42,145 bases of DNA from Pseudoalteromonas rubra (lineage in GTDB: Bacteria; Pseudomonadota; Gammaproteobacteria; Enterobacterales; Alteromonadaceae). The stretch lies in the NCBI RefSeq assembly GCF_005887095.1, contig NZ_PNCI01000074.1:1-42145 (forward strand). Reading direction: 5' to 3'. The position numbers were made by a program, and so were the translations under genes. Below the pieces are notes generated by a model. That model made no database searches and was not told the origin of the DNA. It was given only the letters and a program-made list of their open reading frames with translations. Numbering within the stretch: the stretch's first letter is position 1; every line of letters begins with the position of its first letter. Shown here piece by piece: positions 10,161 through 18,308 of the stretch.

Positions 10161-10322
10161 ATACCAATTTCACTTAATACCTGTCCAATTTGAAGGAGCA
10201 AATATGGCGCTAACTGTGTTAAAAATTTCTCATTTAGAGCAACTAAATAGCAAAATTTTTGCCTTGTTATCGACCCTATTTTCTCGCCTCAAAATAGAAC
10301 ACTTAATTAAGCAAATTGGTAT
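10161..10322. mobile_element. MITE-like palindromic element, 162 bp
   Basis: The ends are inverted repeats: ATACCAATTT at 10161-10170 and AAATTGGTAT at 10313-10322, continuing imperfectly inward (CACTTAATA against TAATTAAG). A TTA triplet flanks or overlaps both ends (10159-10161 and 10322-10324) and could be a target duplication. The interior is AT-rich and codes for nothing credible. Elements with ATACCAATTT ends are familiar in intergenic regions of Pseudoalteromonas-like genomes (recollection, not searched). The element touches the stop codon of the flavin monooxygenase gene. Confidence 0.7.
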
Positions 10323-12211
10323 TAAGTCTTTTCCTCCAGCGGCGCTGCGCCTTCCTGAAAGCGCAAAAAATCATCAATGTCTTTTATAGACGCAGAAGGC
10401 GAAAGTAACCGCAAAGGCACTTCATACTCAGAATGTAAGAAGAACTTAAACCCTTCATATTCGTAGGCCTGGCTAAACAGCTCTGCCAAAGTGTCAGTCT
10501 TACTCAACGGGAAAACCTGCCCCGATGGCCATTGATGCGCCAGAATATCAGCCACACATCGAAACTGTTTGTAGTCATTCCAGTTGTGATCTTCCATATT
10601 CAACATCTTTACGACCTTACGCACCACAGGCGCTATCAAACTCAAAGCACTGGTAAGGCCAAAGAAAAAGAATTTATGCCAGGTGGGTACCTGCATCAGA
10701 CCGACCCGGCGGATCATCGCTTTGGCCGCCTCAGGGTCTTTACCTGGTCCGCTTAATCTGAATTGCGCGGCGACTAAGCTGCCATGATAAAAGTTGAAGA
10801 TCAGCCTGGGATCTGGCAGCAAGTGATACCATTTGGGCTCTACGCCCAGCGTCCGGGCAAGCTCACCGGTAAATCGGTAGTAACGCACATTTTCTGAACG
10901 GTCTGGTTCCAGACAGAACTGCTCCCGGCATTCCTGCTGATACTCCTCAATGCGCCGCTGCAGAGTGTGTGAATCAGCCAGCTCTGTTTTACCCGCCAAA
11001 ACCCGGGCATATAAACGTGCCTGTAACTCGGCAATGGTCGGAACGCCCCCGACATCCGGACGGGCAAATCCAATCCAGACCAGGCTGTCTCTTAATGTCG
11101 GGTGGATCATGTGCAAAAAGTTAGAGCGGATATTCTTCGCCGCATCTTGTGCTGCGCTGTGGTGGATCATGTCAAACTGCGTCTCATAGCCGGTCGACAT
11201 CATCACATCGGTACATTCAATAAATTGGCCATCGTGAAGATAAACACCATTCTCAGCAAAACGCTTTACAGAGAACAAATGCAGCTGGGTTTGCCCGGTT
11301 TCCAGATCCTGCAACCAGATATCATTCTTGTTACTAAATTCGCCGTGCAGGCCGTATTTAACCAGAAACTTCCACATCCAGAATGCGCTTAAAGGTCGCT
11401 GGCGCTTCTGCTCATTTACCTTCAAGCCTTTATTCATAATGCGTTTTTTCAGCGTGGCCTCAAAAAGCGAATGGTTGACCAAAAACGAGTAATGCGCAGC
11501 TCGTGTGGTTCTGGAGTCTCCGGTATCGCCCAGAATAACCCGGGCAATAATGCTCTTGGGGCGCTTAACCACCAGATGAGTCTCTTGCGCAACTTGCGCA
11601 ATTTGGTGCACCACGTCAGAGCCAGACTCTCCCAGCCCCAGGCAGACCACCTTTTTGCCCTTAAATTTTGACGCTTCTTTAAAATCAAAACTATGGTGTA
11701 TGGTCCCCTTAAACTGCTCCATGTTGGGAACAGACGGCAGTAATGGATTGCGAAATTTGCCACTGCACACCGCAACAGAATCAAACAACTCTTCTTTGCG
11801 TTCACCGTTTTTAAGATAAATCACCCGCCATTTTTGTGTGCCAACTGGCTCAACAGACTCAATGACAGTGTTAAAACGGATAAACTTTCTCAGTCTGAAA
11901 TGCTCGGTAAAATCTTGCAGATACTCGATATATTCACTGGCCGTCCAGTATTTGCGATTCTTCTCTCTTGGCGGAAATGAGGAAAACGCCATAAAAAAGT
12001 TAGAAACCGTCAGGTGGATGTCGTTATAGATCCCGCCTTCGTTTTCTTTGTTATAAAAGGCGCCACCAATGTCATCACTGCGCTCAAAACACACCACAGT
12101 GTGACTTTGATCTATCAGCTCTTTGGTGGTTACCAGGCCAGATAACCCTGCGCCAATGACCGCAACGCGCTTCATCGGGTGGCTTGGTGCCTGCATAGCT
12201 TGTGAATTCAT
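10322..12211 (-). CDS. Flavin-containing monooxygenase (FMO-like)
   Basis: This is a 629-residue FAD/NADPH monooxygenase and the last gene of the minus-strand oxygenase operon. An FAD Rossmann motif GAGLSG sits near residue 20. The FMO-type sequence FKGTIHHSFDF follows near residue 165, and the NADPH motif GLGESG near residue 190. The last 190 or so residues extend beyond a standard bacterial FMO and contain a hydrophobic stretch (HKFFFFGLTSALSLIAPVV) that might be membrane-associated. The family N- or S-oxygenates or performs Baeyer-Villiger reactions; the substrate is unknown. I prefer ATG 12211, with GGGAGA 7 nt upstream, over the in-frame GTG at 12226. It begins 18 nt after the Rieske beta gene. 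The stop codon TAA lies at the edge of the MITE-like element, so the C-terminus may have been altered by that insertion. Confidence 0.88.
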   Translation of the reverse strand: MNSQAMQAPSHPMKRVAVIGAGLSGLVTTKELIDQSHTVVCFERSDDIGGAFYNKENEGGIYNDIHLTVSNFFMAFSSFPPREKNRKYWTASEYIEYLQDFTEHFRLRKFIRFNTVIESVEPVGTQKWRVIYLKNGERKEELFDSVAVCSGKFRNPLLPSVPNMEQFKGTIHHSFDFKEASKFKGKKVVCLGLGESGSDVVHQIAQVAQETHLVVKRPKSIIARVILGDTGDSRTTRAAHYSFLVNHSLFEATLKKRIMNKGLKVNEQKRQRPLSAFWMWKFLVKYGLHGEFSNKNDIWLQDLETGQTQLHLFSVKRFAENGVYLHDGQFIECTDVMMSTGYETQFDMIHHSAAQDAAKNIRSNFLHMIHPTLRDSLVWIGFARPDVGGVPTIAELQARLYARVLAGKTELADSHTLQRRIEEYQQECREQFCLEPDRSENVRYYRFTGELARTLGVEPKWYHLLPDPRLIFNFYHGSLVAAQFRLSGPGKDPEAAKAMIRRVGLMQVPTWHKFFFFGLTSALSLIAPVVRKVVKMLNMEDHNWNDYKQFRCVADILAHQWPSGQVFPLSKTDTLAELFSQAYEYEGFKFFLHSEYEVPLRLLSPSASIKDIDDFLRFQEGAAPLEEKT

Positions 12212-12229
12212 CACATCGTCTCCCACTCG

Positions 12230-12718
12230 TTAGATTGGGTAAATTATCGAATCAGGTAACACTTCCGCATCTATGATGCACAGCCGCTTTGAAAATTGCA
12301 GCGTACCGTCAGGTGCGATACTCAGGCTGTCCTGACTTTCGCTGGTAAGCAACAAAGAGGAAGGCTCTCCCTGTCGGGATTCAGTGACCATAAAGCTGCT
12401 CACCACGTCTAGTGCATGTTCACTTTGGTGCGTGATCTCTATGCTGCCCGCAAATCGGCGTTGCAATCGGTCACGAAACCAAACGGCCTTTTGCAGGCCC
12501 AGCGCTCTGTCTATCAGCATTTTTTTGCCTTCACAAAACACGTTGTAAACCAGCATATCCTCTTCAAAGTTGGCCCGATTGGTCACTAAGTAACTGGCAT
12601 CTTCAGTAAAGAAATCTGGCCACTGGGTCAGCATTTGCTGGTCGAGTTGGGCGTGATAGCGCCGGTAAAATTCGCGAACAGATCGCTCCAGCAACAGGGT
12701 TTTCAACATTTCTTCCAT
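12230..12718 (-). CDS. Ring-hydroxylating dioxygenase beta (small) subunit
   Basis: This 162-residue protein has the NTF2/SnoaL-like fold of Rieske oxygenase small subunits. Visible family features are LDQQMLTQWPDFFTEDASYLVTN near residue 25, FRDRLQRRF in the middle, and the C-terminal strand KRLCIIDAEVLPDSIIYPI typical of benzoate-like beta subunits. It should pair with the alpha subunit encoded just upstream in an (alpha-beta)n complex; beta subunits are structural. A GTG at 12724 would overlap the alpha stop codon. ATG 12718, 8 nt from GGAG, is the better start. Confidence 0.9.
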   Translation of the reverse strand: MEEMLKTLLLERSVREFYRRYHAQLDQQMLTQWPDFFTEDASYLVTNRANFEEDMLVYNVFCEGKKMLIDRALGLQKAVWFRDRLQRRFAGSIEITHQSEHALDVVSSFMVTESRQGEPSSLLLTSESQDSLSIAPDGTLQFSKRLCIIDAEVLPDSIIYPI

Positions 12719-12720
12719 GC

Positions 12721-13929
12721 TCACAGCTCCATCACCTGACGATAGTAGTTATAGAACCCACGGATCGCTGATTCCGACACCATATGATCGCAATCTGACG
12801 AGCCTTCACCATATTCAATGGCGCATTCAAACTGAGATTGCTGCTGTAAACCCACTTGACAGGAAGCTAAAATCTCATTGTCATCTATGGTGACCAGGCC
12901 CGACGCTCCCAGTAAATTGGCCTGTTTAACACGTCGTGCAGTCAGTGCTGGATCTTCGTCTTCATACGCAAAGAAAGTCCAGGTTTTTACACATTTATCG
13001 TGGCTAACCGGCTCCACATGACGCATGACCAAACAGTTCAACTGTTGCAGAAAAATCAAGTTTGGCCAGATAGTCATAACAGCACCAGTCGCATGAGAAA
13101 ACTCGGCCTCATGGGCTATCAAACTCGGATCAAGTAATGAAAACTCCGAATCAGCTTCTTCTGAGTGAGTCTGCTGCTTGCTAAATGTGGCCGTAGAAGC
13201 CAGCACACTGTGCATGCCTTTGTCCTCAACCACGATTTCCGTTTCCTGATCCGACCGCCAGATCCCAAACAAGGTGAAAAATGAGTGCAAAATAGCCGCA
13301 TGCACGGTGTCTTTCACATTCTCAATCTGCAGCTTCCAGTTGCCGGCAACAACGTGCTTGTGCTTGCCAATCACCTTTAAGGGACGGCCATCACAGACAC
13401 GGTCAAAGTAACGCAGGATCTTAGGGCCCAGATAGGTCTCAAGCGGCACCATGTCGTTACTAAAGCTGGCAAACACCACACCGTGTCGCTCACATACATT
13501 TAGCTGTTTCAGACCATGATTTTGCGGATCAAACTGCGGCGACATTCCCCCTTTTCCCTTCACGCCCTGACTCAAAGGCACGCCCACCAGGCGGCCCTCC
13601 AGATTGAAACGCCATTCGTGATATGGGCAGGTAAACAACTTGTTGTTGCCTTTTCGCTTCTCACATAACCGCGCGCCACGATGAGTGCAGCGATTAACAA
13701 AAACGCGAATGGTCCCCTTTCGGTCTCTGGACACAATCACACCGACATTGCCTACCGAGCTTAGGATATAATCGCCCGGCTCCGGCACCTCACAGCTCAA
13801 CGCCACGTAGTTCCAGGAATCGGCGAAGAAGATGGCATCCAGCTCACGCTGAAAGTTATCCTTGTCAGCATAAATGTGCTGGGGAAGCCTGCGCGCACCC
13901 GCGTCAGGCCATCCGTAGAACTCACTCAT
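12721..13929 (-). CDS. Rieske non-haem iron oxygenase alpha subunit
   Basis: This is the catalytic large subunit (402 residues) of a ring-hydroxylating-type oxygenase. The Rieske [2Fe-2S] ligands are Cys81 and His83 (NRCTHRGARLC) and Cys101 and His104 (FTCPYHEW). The mononuclear iron site is His210 and His215 in ENVKDTVHAAILH, with the conserved bridging Asp207. The family adds O2 to aromatic rings or performs other oxidations using electrons from a separate reductase and ferredoxin. No reductase or ferredoxin gene is in this operon, so electrons must come from elsewhere. The start codon overlaps the stop of the cupin/di-iron gene (ATGA), which implies translational coupling. The substrate is unknown. 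Confidence 0.94.
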   Translation of the reverse strand: MSEFYGWPDAGARRLPQHIYADKDNFQRELDAIFFADSWNYVALSCEVPEPGDYILSSVGNVGVIVSRDRKGTIRVFVNRCTHRGARLCEKRKGNNKLFTCPYHEWRFNLEGRLVGVPLSQGVKGKGGMSPQFDPQNHGLKQLNVCERHGVVFASFSNDMVPLETYLGPKILRYFDRVCDGRPLKVIGKHKHVVAGNWKLQIENVKDTVHAAILHSFFTLFGIWRSDQETEIVVEDKGMHSVLASTATFSKQQTHSEEADSEFSLLDPSLIAHEAEFSHATGAVMTIWPNLIFLQQLNCLVMRHVEPVSHDKCVKTWTFFAYEDEDPALTARRVKQANLLGASGLVTIDDNEILASCQVGLQQQSQFECAIEYGEGSSDCDHMVSESAIRGFYNYYRQVMEL

Positions 13930-15071
13930 GATTCAAGCTCAGCTGCCGGTTGCTTTGTTGCTTGCTCTGCGTTGCTGTTTGATTGTCGCTCTGAGCCATA
14001 CACAACCAAATCCGCGATCCGGCTCATCACTGACATCAGCATGGACCAACCCTGCTCCTGAATTTCAAGCAGACCTTCTGCCTCACTCAGGCTGGGTGTC
14101 TGACGACGCACAAAGTCATAGCCCATTTTGACATGTTCGTGGTCGCCATCGTCATGCTCATGGAAATGGCGAGAATGCTGTGTTTCTGACATCACAGGCG
14201 CAACATGCTTGTAGAATACAGTGGCTGAGGCTTCAACCACCAGGTGGATCAGAACCAACTTTTGCATGTCAGACAAGCGGTTTAAAATACTGCAGAACCA
14301 GCTGCTGGTCGCTTCAAGGACCGGATCAAAAATGCGTGTGCTCGAATCCCGGCTGGACGCTAAATCCATATTGTGACCAAACTCTTCAATCAAATGGTCC
14401 CAGGCCAGATCTAAATGTGCGCCCTCAGCGCTGGTCAGGTAACGGTTAAACACCATTTTCTGGAAGTGATTTGACCACACCTGAAAACAATCCAGGAAAC
14501 GATTTCGTGTTTCACTGTCGTTTAGCAGCCCTTTATTTACCAGCGCAAACAAGCGATGTTTGTCGAAGCGATCTTTGAAAATTTCGTTCTTCTGGAACAG
14601 TTTGTCGACTATCGTATCGGCGTGTTTCAATTCATAGTTCTCGTCTTCGTGGAATGTCGCCCAAGGGTCGGCGATGTCTTCATATAATCCACGGGAATCG
14701 AATTGTAACGACAATCCCCAAAAACCCGCGGGCTCTGCGCCGATAAAACCATGGGGGCGACCAGGTGGAACCAGCAGTGAATCCCCCGCGCCCATGTCAG
14801 TTTCTACATCACCAAGCGTAGAGGCACCGCCTTCACAAATTAAGATCATCGATTCCACAGGATGGATATGCTCATCCAGCTGCTCACCGGCTTCCAGTCT
14901 GACCCAGGCCATCGAAATACGATTATCCTTTGGCAAAAATTCGGTCAGCCCTTCATGTTTGGTGAAGTCTTTAACGTGGCCTAACCAGTGCTCAACACCG
15001 TTAACTTCGATAGTGCGGATAGACGGAATATCATCGCGCTTCACCAGTGAAACTAATTTACTCTCAGACAT
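13926..15071 (-). CDS. Cupin fused to haem-oxygenase-like di-iron domain
   Basis: This 381-residue protein has two parts. Residues 45-125 form a cupin with the metal-ligand pattern His68, His70, Glu73 and His107 (DEHIHPVES...PPGRPHGF). Residues 150-360 are all helical and carry the spaced acidic and His residues expected of a haem-oxygenase-like di-iron oxidase (HDO): EEFGH near 229-233, Glu280 in VVEAS, and H306-x3-D310-x2-H313 in a run very rich in His and Asp. HDOs include N-oxygenases, UndA and CADD. I infer the class from motifs; which residues bind metal is a guess. ATG 15071 has AAGGA 6 nt upstream, and the ATG at 15077 abuts that site. It lies between the di-haem gene (18 nt) and the Rieske alpha gene (4-nt overlap). 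Confidence 0.65.
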   Translation of the reverse strand: MSESKLVSLVKRDDIPSIRTIEVNGVEHWLGHVKDFTKHEGLTEFLPKDNRISMAWVRLEAGEQLDEHIHPVESMILICEGGASTLGDVETDMGAGDSLLVPPGRPHGFIGAEPAGFWGLSLQFDSRGLYEDIADPWATFHEDENYELKHADTIVDKLFQKNEIFKDRFDKHRLFALVNKGLLNDSETRNRFLDCFQVWSNHFQKMVFNRYLTSAEGAHLDLAWDHLIEEFGHNMDLASSRDSSTRIFDPVLEATSSWFCSILNRLSDMQKLVLIHLVVEASATVFYKHVAPVMSETQHSRHFHEHDDGDHEHVKMGYDFVRRQTPSLSEAEGLLEIQEQGWSMLMSVMSRIADLVVYGSERQSNSNAEQATKQPAAELES

Positions 15072-15089
15072 GCTCATTCCTTAGGTATC

Positions 15090-16544
15090 TTATTTTTCTA
15101 CAACTTGTAGCGATTTCAAAAATTTAATAATGCTCTTCTGCTCAGAAAGCGGTAACAACGAGAAGTGGTCACGGCTTTGACGTGCTTCACCACCGTGGTA
15201 CAGGATGGCCTCAGTAATGGTCGTGATATCACCCCGATGACCATAAGGCGCTGAACTGCCTACATCCCATAGCTTTCTGGTAATAAAGAACTCACTCCCC
15301 GGGCGGCCATCCTGTGACGGGCGAGCCTGATCGAGCGTCTCATTACAGAAGAAGCGAATGGCATCTTCACGCTCCACCGGATCACACAAGTTGTGGCGTT
15401 TCAGGTCGGTATAGGCCCATACTGTGGCACTGCCATCTGGGTTTTTCTTCAACCTAGGTTTAGGACCTTGCTTGGTCATATCCCAGCGCACTGAACGACT
15501 GGTATCACGGAAAGTATGGGACGCATTAAGCGGACTAGGCTCAGAGAACACCGGCGTATCCAGCTTAAGTGCCGGTACATGGCAGCTGTTACAGCCAATC
15601 TCATTAAACTTACGCTTGCCAAGGCGCACGGCTTTGCGCTCAGCACGGGCTCGCGGCATCACCTGAACCGGCACGGGCAAGCTGGCCTGATACACAGATA
15701 GTGCCGTGATGTCACCAATCGATAGCTCTCTTTCCACACCATCTTCATCGTGATCTTTATCGAATCCTTTGCCCGGGTTTAAATCAAAACGTTCTTCTGC
15801 CTGCATGCCGTGGTGATGGTTCATTGCGTCGACGGTAAAATGACGCAAAGTGGCAATGTTGCCCGACTGGTTGAATGGCCGGACCATCAGATCGGTATTA
15901 ATGCCTTCACTTTCCACCACCAATCCGCCTTCCTTGCGGATATCAAAGGACACTCCTTTTGAGATTAATGTGTGTTCCCCGTCAGGCAGGGCTTCGGCCT
16001 GGGCGCGCAGATCATAGGTCATTTCACGGGCCACCATTTCAATGGCACCCGCACCATGCATGCCCGGTGTGTTCCTTTCGTTACTAAACTGATTAGATAC
16101 GGACTCTGTCACCGGGTCTAAACGCTGCGCCAAAATGAAAGCGTTGACCACAAACTCGCCTGATCCACCTATGGCTGGCTGAGAGTGACACCCGGCACAG
16201 GAATTCGTTTCAGGTGATGAGGTACGAATAAAAGCGGGCTGATCCGGAGCACGTTTCACACCACCACCGGTCGTTGCCGGACGACCCTGACCATCACATT
16301 TATTAAACTTGGCAACGAAAAGATCTCGCCCCATCTTATGGATCTGCTTTAAAGTCGCCTTTCCATTTGCAATATCATCATGTTCAATATGCTTCTTAAT
16401 CGCCCCTTCTTCTGGATAATCAGCCGGACAAGCGGCCTGCACTGATGCACTTACCACACCAGACAAAACCAATGGAACGGCCATCAACAGGTGACGGTCA
16501 ATTAGTATATTTACTCTATTTTTTGTGCGTATGTAGCTGTTCAT
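15090..16544 (-). CDS. Di-haem c-type cytochrome oxidoreductase (peroxidase-like)
   Basis: This is an exported 484-residue protein with two c-haem sites: CAGCH at residues 116-120 and CNSCH at 318-322. The first 37 residues form a Sec signal peptide (basic region, then LLMAVPLVLSGVVSASVQA before ACPAD). The layout matches the bacterial di-haem oxidoreductase/putative peroxidase group (DHOR-like), which acts in the periplasm. An upstream in-frame extension of 29 codons overlaps the GST gene and would bury the signal peptide. ATG 16544, preceded by GGAGGGG, is preferred. Its place in an otherwise cytoplasmic oxygenase operon suggests a periplasmic electron transfer or peroxide step. Confidence 0.87.
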   Translation of the reverse strand: MNSYIRTKNRVNILIDRHLLMAVPLVLSGVVSASVQAACPADYPEEGAIKKHIEHDDIANGKATLKQIHKMGRDLFVAKFNKCDGQGRPATTGGGVKRAPDQPAFIRTSSPETNSCAGCHSQPAIGGSGEFVVNAFILAQRLDPVTESVSNQFSNERNTPGMHGAGAIEMVAREMTYDLRAQAEALPDGEHTLISKGVSFDIRKEGGLVVESEGINTDLMVRPFNQSGNIATLRHFTVDAMNHHHGMQAEERFDLNPGKGFDKDHDEDGVERELSIGDITALSVYQASLPVPVQVMPRARAERKAVRLGKRKFNEIGCNSCHVPALKLDTPVFSEPSPLNASHTFRDTSRSVRWDMTKQGPKPRLKKNPDGSATVWAYTDLKRHNLCDPVEREDAIRFFCNETLDQARPSQDGRPGSEFFITRKLWDVGSSAPYGHRGDITTITEAILYHGGEARQSRDHFSLLPLSEQKSIIKFLKSLQVVEK

Positions 16545-16572
16545 GGCCCCTCCAATTACATACAATGCGGGT

Positions 16573-17178
16573 TTATTTTTCTGGTAATGTGCGATAGCCG
16601 GGCAGCTGCTCGAAACGTGCAGCCCAGTCAAGTACGCGTGGAAAATCGCTCAGGCTTGGCTCGAGTTTGATAACCAAAGCGATGTAGCTGTATAGCGCAA
16701 TATCCGCAAGGGTGGCATGTGAACCTGCCAGCCATGGCTGCTGCTCCAGCTGTTTGCTCATAAGAGAAAACAGCTTGATAGTCAGTTGCATAGCTTGGTC
16801 AGCATTGCCTGGTTTACCCAGTACCCGGATCCCTCTTAGCGCGACGGGACCTGTGCACAGCTCACCCGCAGAGAGCGCAAACCAGCGCTGGATCTCTACC
16901 TGGGTTGGCAGATCATCGGGGTACCAGATTCGCTGTTGGTCGTATTGTTGAGCAAGGTAAAACAAGATAGCGTGGGAGTCGGTGATCGTTTTGTCTCCAT
17001 CCACCAGCACAGGTATCTTGCCGGCCGGGTTAAGATGTAAAAATGATTCAGACAAATGCGCTTTAGATTTTAAGTCAATGGTTACAGTCTCTATGCTTAA
17101 CCCTAACATTGATGCAAGAGTGAGAACCTTGTGACTGTGCCCTGACATCGGGTGATAGTACAGCTGAATATTACTCAT
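16573..17178 (-). CDS. Glutathione S-transferase family protein
   Basis: This is a 201-residue cytosolic GST and the first gene of the minus-strand oxygenase operon. The thioredoxin-like N-terminal domain shows HPMSGHSHKV (candidate catalytic Ser12 or Ser15), the cis-proline segment NPAGKIPVL (Pro56), and the glutathione gamma-Glu-binding pair Asp67-Ser68 in TDSHAI. The helical C-terminal domain ends with ATLADIALYSYIAL and the capping region before PGYRTLPEK. Bacterial GSTs in catabolic operons often open epoxides, dehalogenate or isomerise ring-cleavage products; which of these applies here is unknown. Only 28 nt separate it from the next gene. It is transcribed divergently from a LysR regulator. 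Confidence 0.92.
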   Translation of the reverse strand: MSNIQLYYHPMSGHSHKVLTLASMLGLSIETVTIDLKSKAHLSESFLHLNPAGKIPVLVDGDKTITDSHAILFYLAQQYDQQRIWYPDDLPTQVEIQRWFALSAGELCTGPVALRGIRVLGKPGNADQAMQLTIKLFSLMSKQLEQQPWLAGSHATLADIALYSYIALVIKLEPSLSDFPRVLDWAARFEQLPGYRTLPEK

Positions 17179-17187
17179 GATAGCAAC

Positions 17188-17224
17188 CTAATGCTCCCTA
17201 TATTGGTGACATGCGGAGCATTAG
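17188..17224. promoter_or_regulatory. Perfect 10-bp inverted repeat in divergent promoter
   Basis: CTAATGCTCC (17188-17197) and GGAGCATTAG (17215-17224) form perfect arms separated by 17 bp. It lies just upstream of the GST start and within the GST/LysR intergenic region, so it is a candidate operator for the LysR protein encoded at 17302. It could alternatively be a leader hairpin of the GST transcript. Confidence 0.55.
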
Positions 17225-17251
17225 ACATTAAAATTTTCATAGAATAAACAT

Positions 17252-17287
17252 ACAAAACGAAAACACTGATCACACAAAACGAAAACA
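17252..17287. promoter_or_regulatory. Direct repeat pair ACAAAACGAAAACA
   Basis: The 14-bp sequence ACAAAACGAAAACA occurs at 17252-17265 and again at 17274-17287, a 22-bp period of about two helical turns. It lies between the divergent GST operon and the LysR gene, close to the LysR start. Same-face spacing suggests a cooperative protein-binding site, but this is inference. Confidence 0.5.
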
Positions 17288-17301
17288 AAAGGACCTAGCT
17301 T

Positions 17302-18237
17302 GTGGACACTATAGAAGGCTTTAGAGCAGTTATCGCGGTGGCTGAAACCGGCTCATTTACGGCAGCAGCCCTGCGACTGGGTATTTCGAAGTCTGTTGTC
17401 AGTAAATACGTCAATGCGGTTGAAAATCAACATGCAACCAAGATATTTAACCGCTCGACCAGAAAAGTGTCTATGACCCGGGCTGGGCGACATTTTTATC
17501 ATGGTATTGTCCACGTATTGAACGAATATACCTCACTGGTGGATCAGGTCAGTGAAGAAAGTACCAAATGTTCAGGCCTGCTCAGGATCACCACCTCAGT
17601 GACATTCGGAGAGCAAGTACTGGCACCAAAATTACCTCAGTTTATGTCTTTATATCCTGATATCCAGCTGGATTTAGAACTGAATAACCGCAAAGTCGAT
17701 TTGGTCGAAGAAAGTTTCGATTTGGCAATCCGCGTAGGATCCACCGAAGTTCAGGACTTTGTAGCAACACAAATATGCCAGTTTCCGATGGTGTTATGCG
17801 CGACACCTGAGTATATAAAACAACACGGCCAACCTGAGTGCGTCAGAGATCTCAATGCGCATGTCTGGCTCATCGACAAGAAAATGCCCATTAACGACTG
17901 GGTAGATGACAAAGATATCGATCAGTGGGATGCACTGTTTACGTCGGCCCCGATTTCAGTCAACAGCCCCAATATTCTTAAAACCCTGGTCAAGTCTGGC
18001 GCCGGAGTCGCATTGATCCCTAAGTTTCTGGTCGAGCAGGAGTTAGCGGAGGGGGTACTTATCCAGCTGATGAAAGATGCCATTAAACAACCATTAAGTG
18101 TTCATGTTATTTACCCAGAGAATAAGTACATTCCAGAAAAATCGCGCGTTTTTATCAACTTTTTGAAACAACAATATGGCGATAATCCCGTCGAGCCTCA
18201 GACGCAAGGGAACAGGTTGCTCAACGCCTTAATATAA
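17302..18237 (+). CDS. LysR-family transcriptional regulator, divergent to oxygenase operon
   Basis: This is a 311-residue LTTR. The winged HTH covers residues 1-60 (ETGSFTAAALRLGISKSVVSKYVNAVENQHATKIFNRSTRKVSMTRAG). A periplasmic-binding-fold effector domain follows (LRITTSVTFGEQVLAPKLPQF...FDLAIRVGS...GAGVALIPKFL). The start is GTG 17302, with AAAGGA upstream. Divergent orientation and a shared 123-bp promoter with inverted and direct repeats make it the likely activator or repressor of the GST-Rieske-FMO operon, probably responding to the pathway's substrate or an intermediate. Confidence 0.92.
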   Translation: MDTIEGFRAVIAVAETGSFTAAALRLGISKSVVSKYVNAVENQHATKIFNRSTRKVSMTRAGRHFYHGIVHVLNEYTSLVDQVSEESTKCSGLLRITTSVTFGEQVLAPKLPQFMSLYPDIQLDLELNNRKVDLVEESFDLAIRVGSTEVQDFVATQICQFPMVLCATPEYIKQHGQPECVRDLNAHVWLIDKKMPINDWVDDKDIDQWDALFTSAPISVNSPNILKTLVKSGAGVALIPKFLVEQELAEGVLIQLMKDAIKQPLSVHVIYPENKYIPEKSRVFINFLKQQYGDNPVEPQTQGNRLLNALI

Positions 18238-18308
18238 TCACCCAAGATACATTACTTGGATATAGCGTAAGGAACACATGAAGACTGAAAACAGCTCAGG
18301 TGAACATA

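Noticed and set aside
10102..10389. 95-codon plus-strand ORF across the terminator and MITE-like element
   Set aside because: It is made of terminator, MITE and the antisense of the FMO end; no domain is present.
14674..15084. 136-codon plus-strand ORF opposite the cupin/di-iron gene
   Set aside because: It is fully antisense to a gene with strong motifs and good operon spacing.
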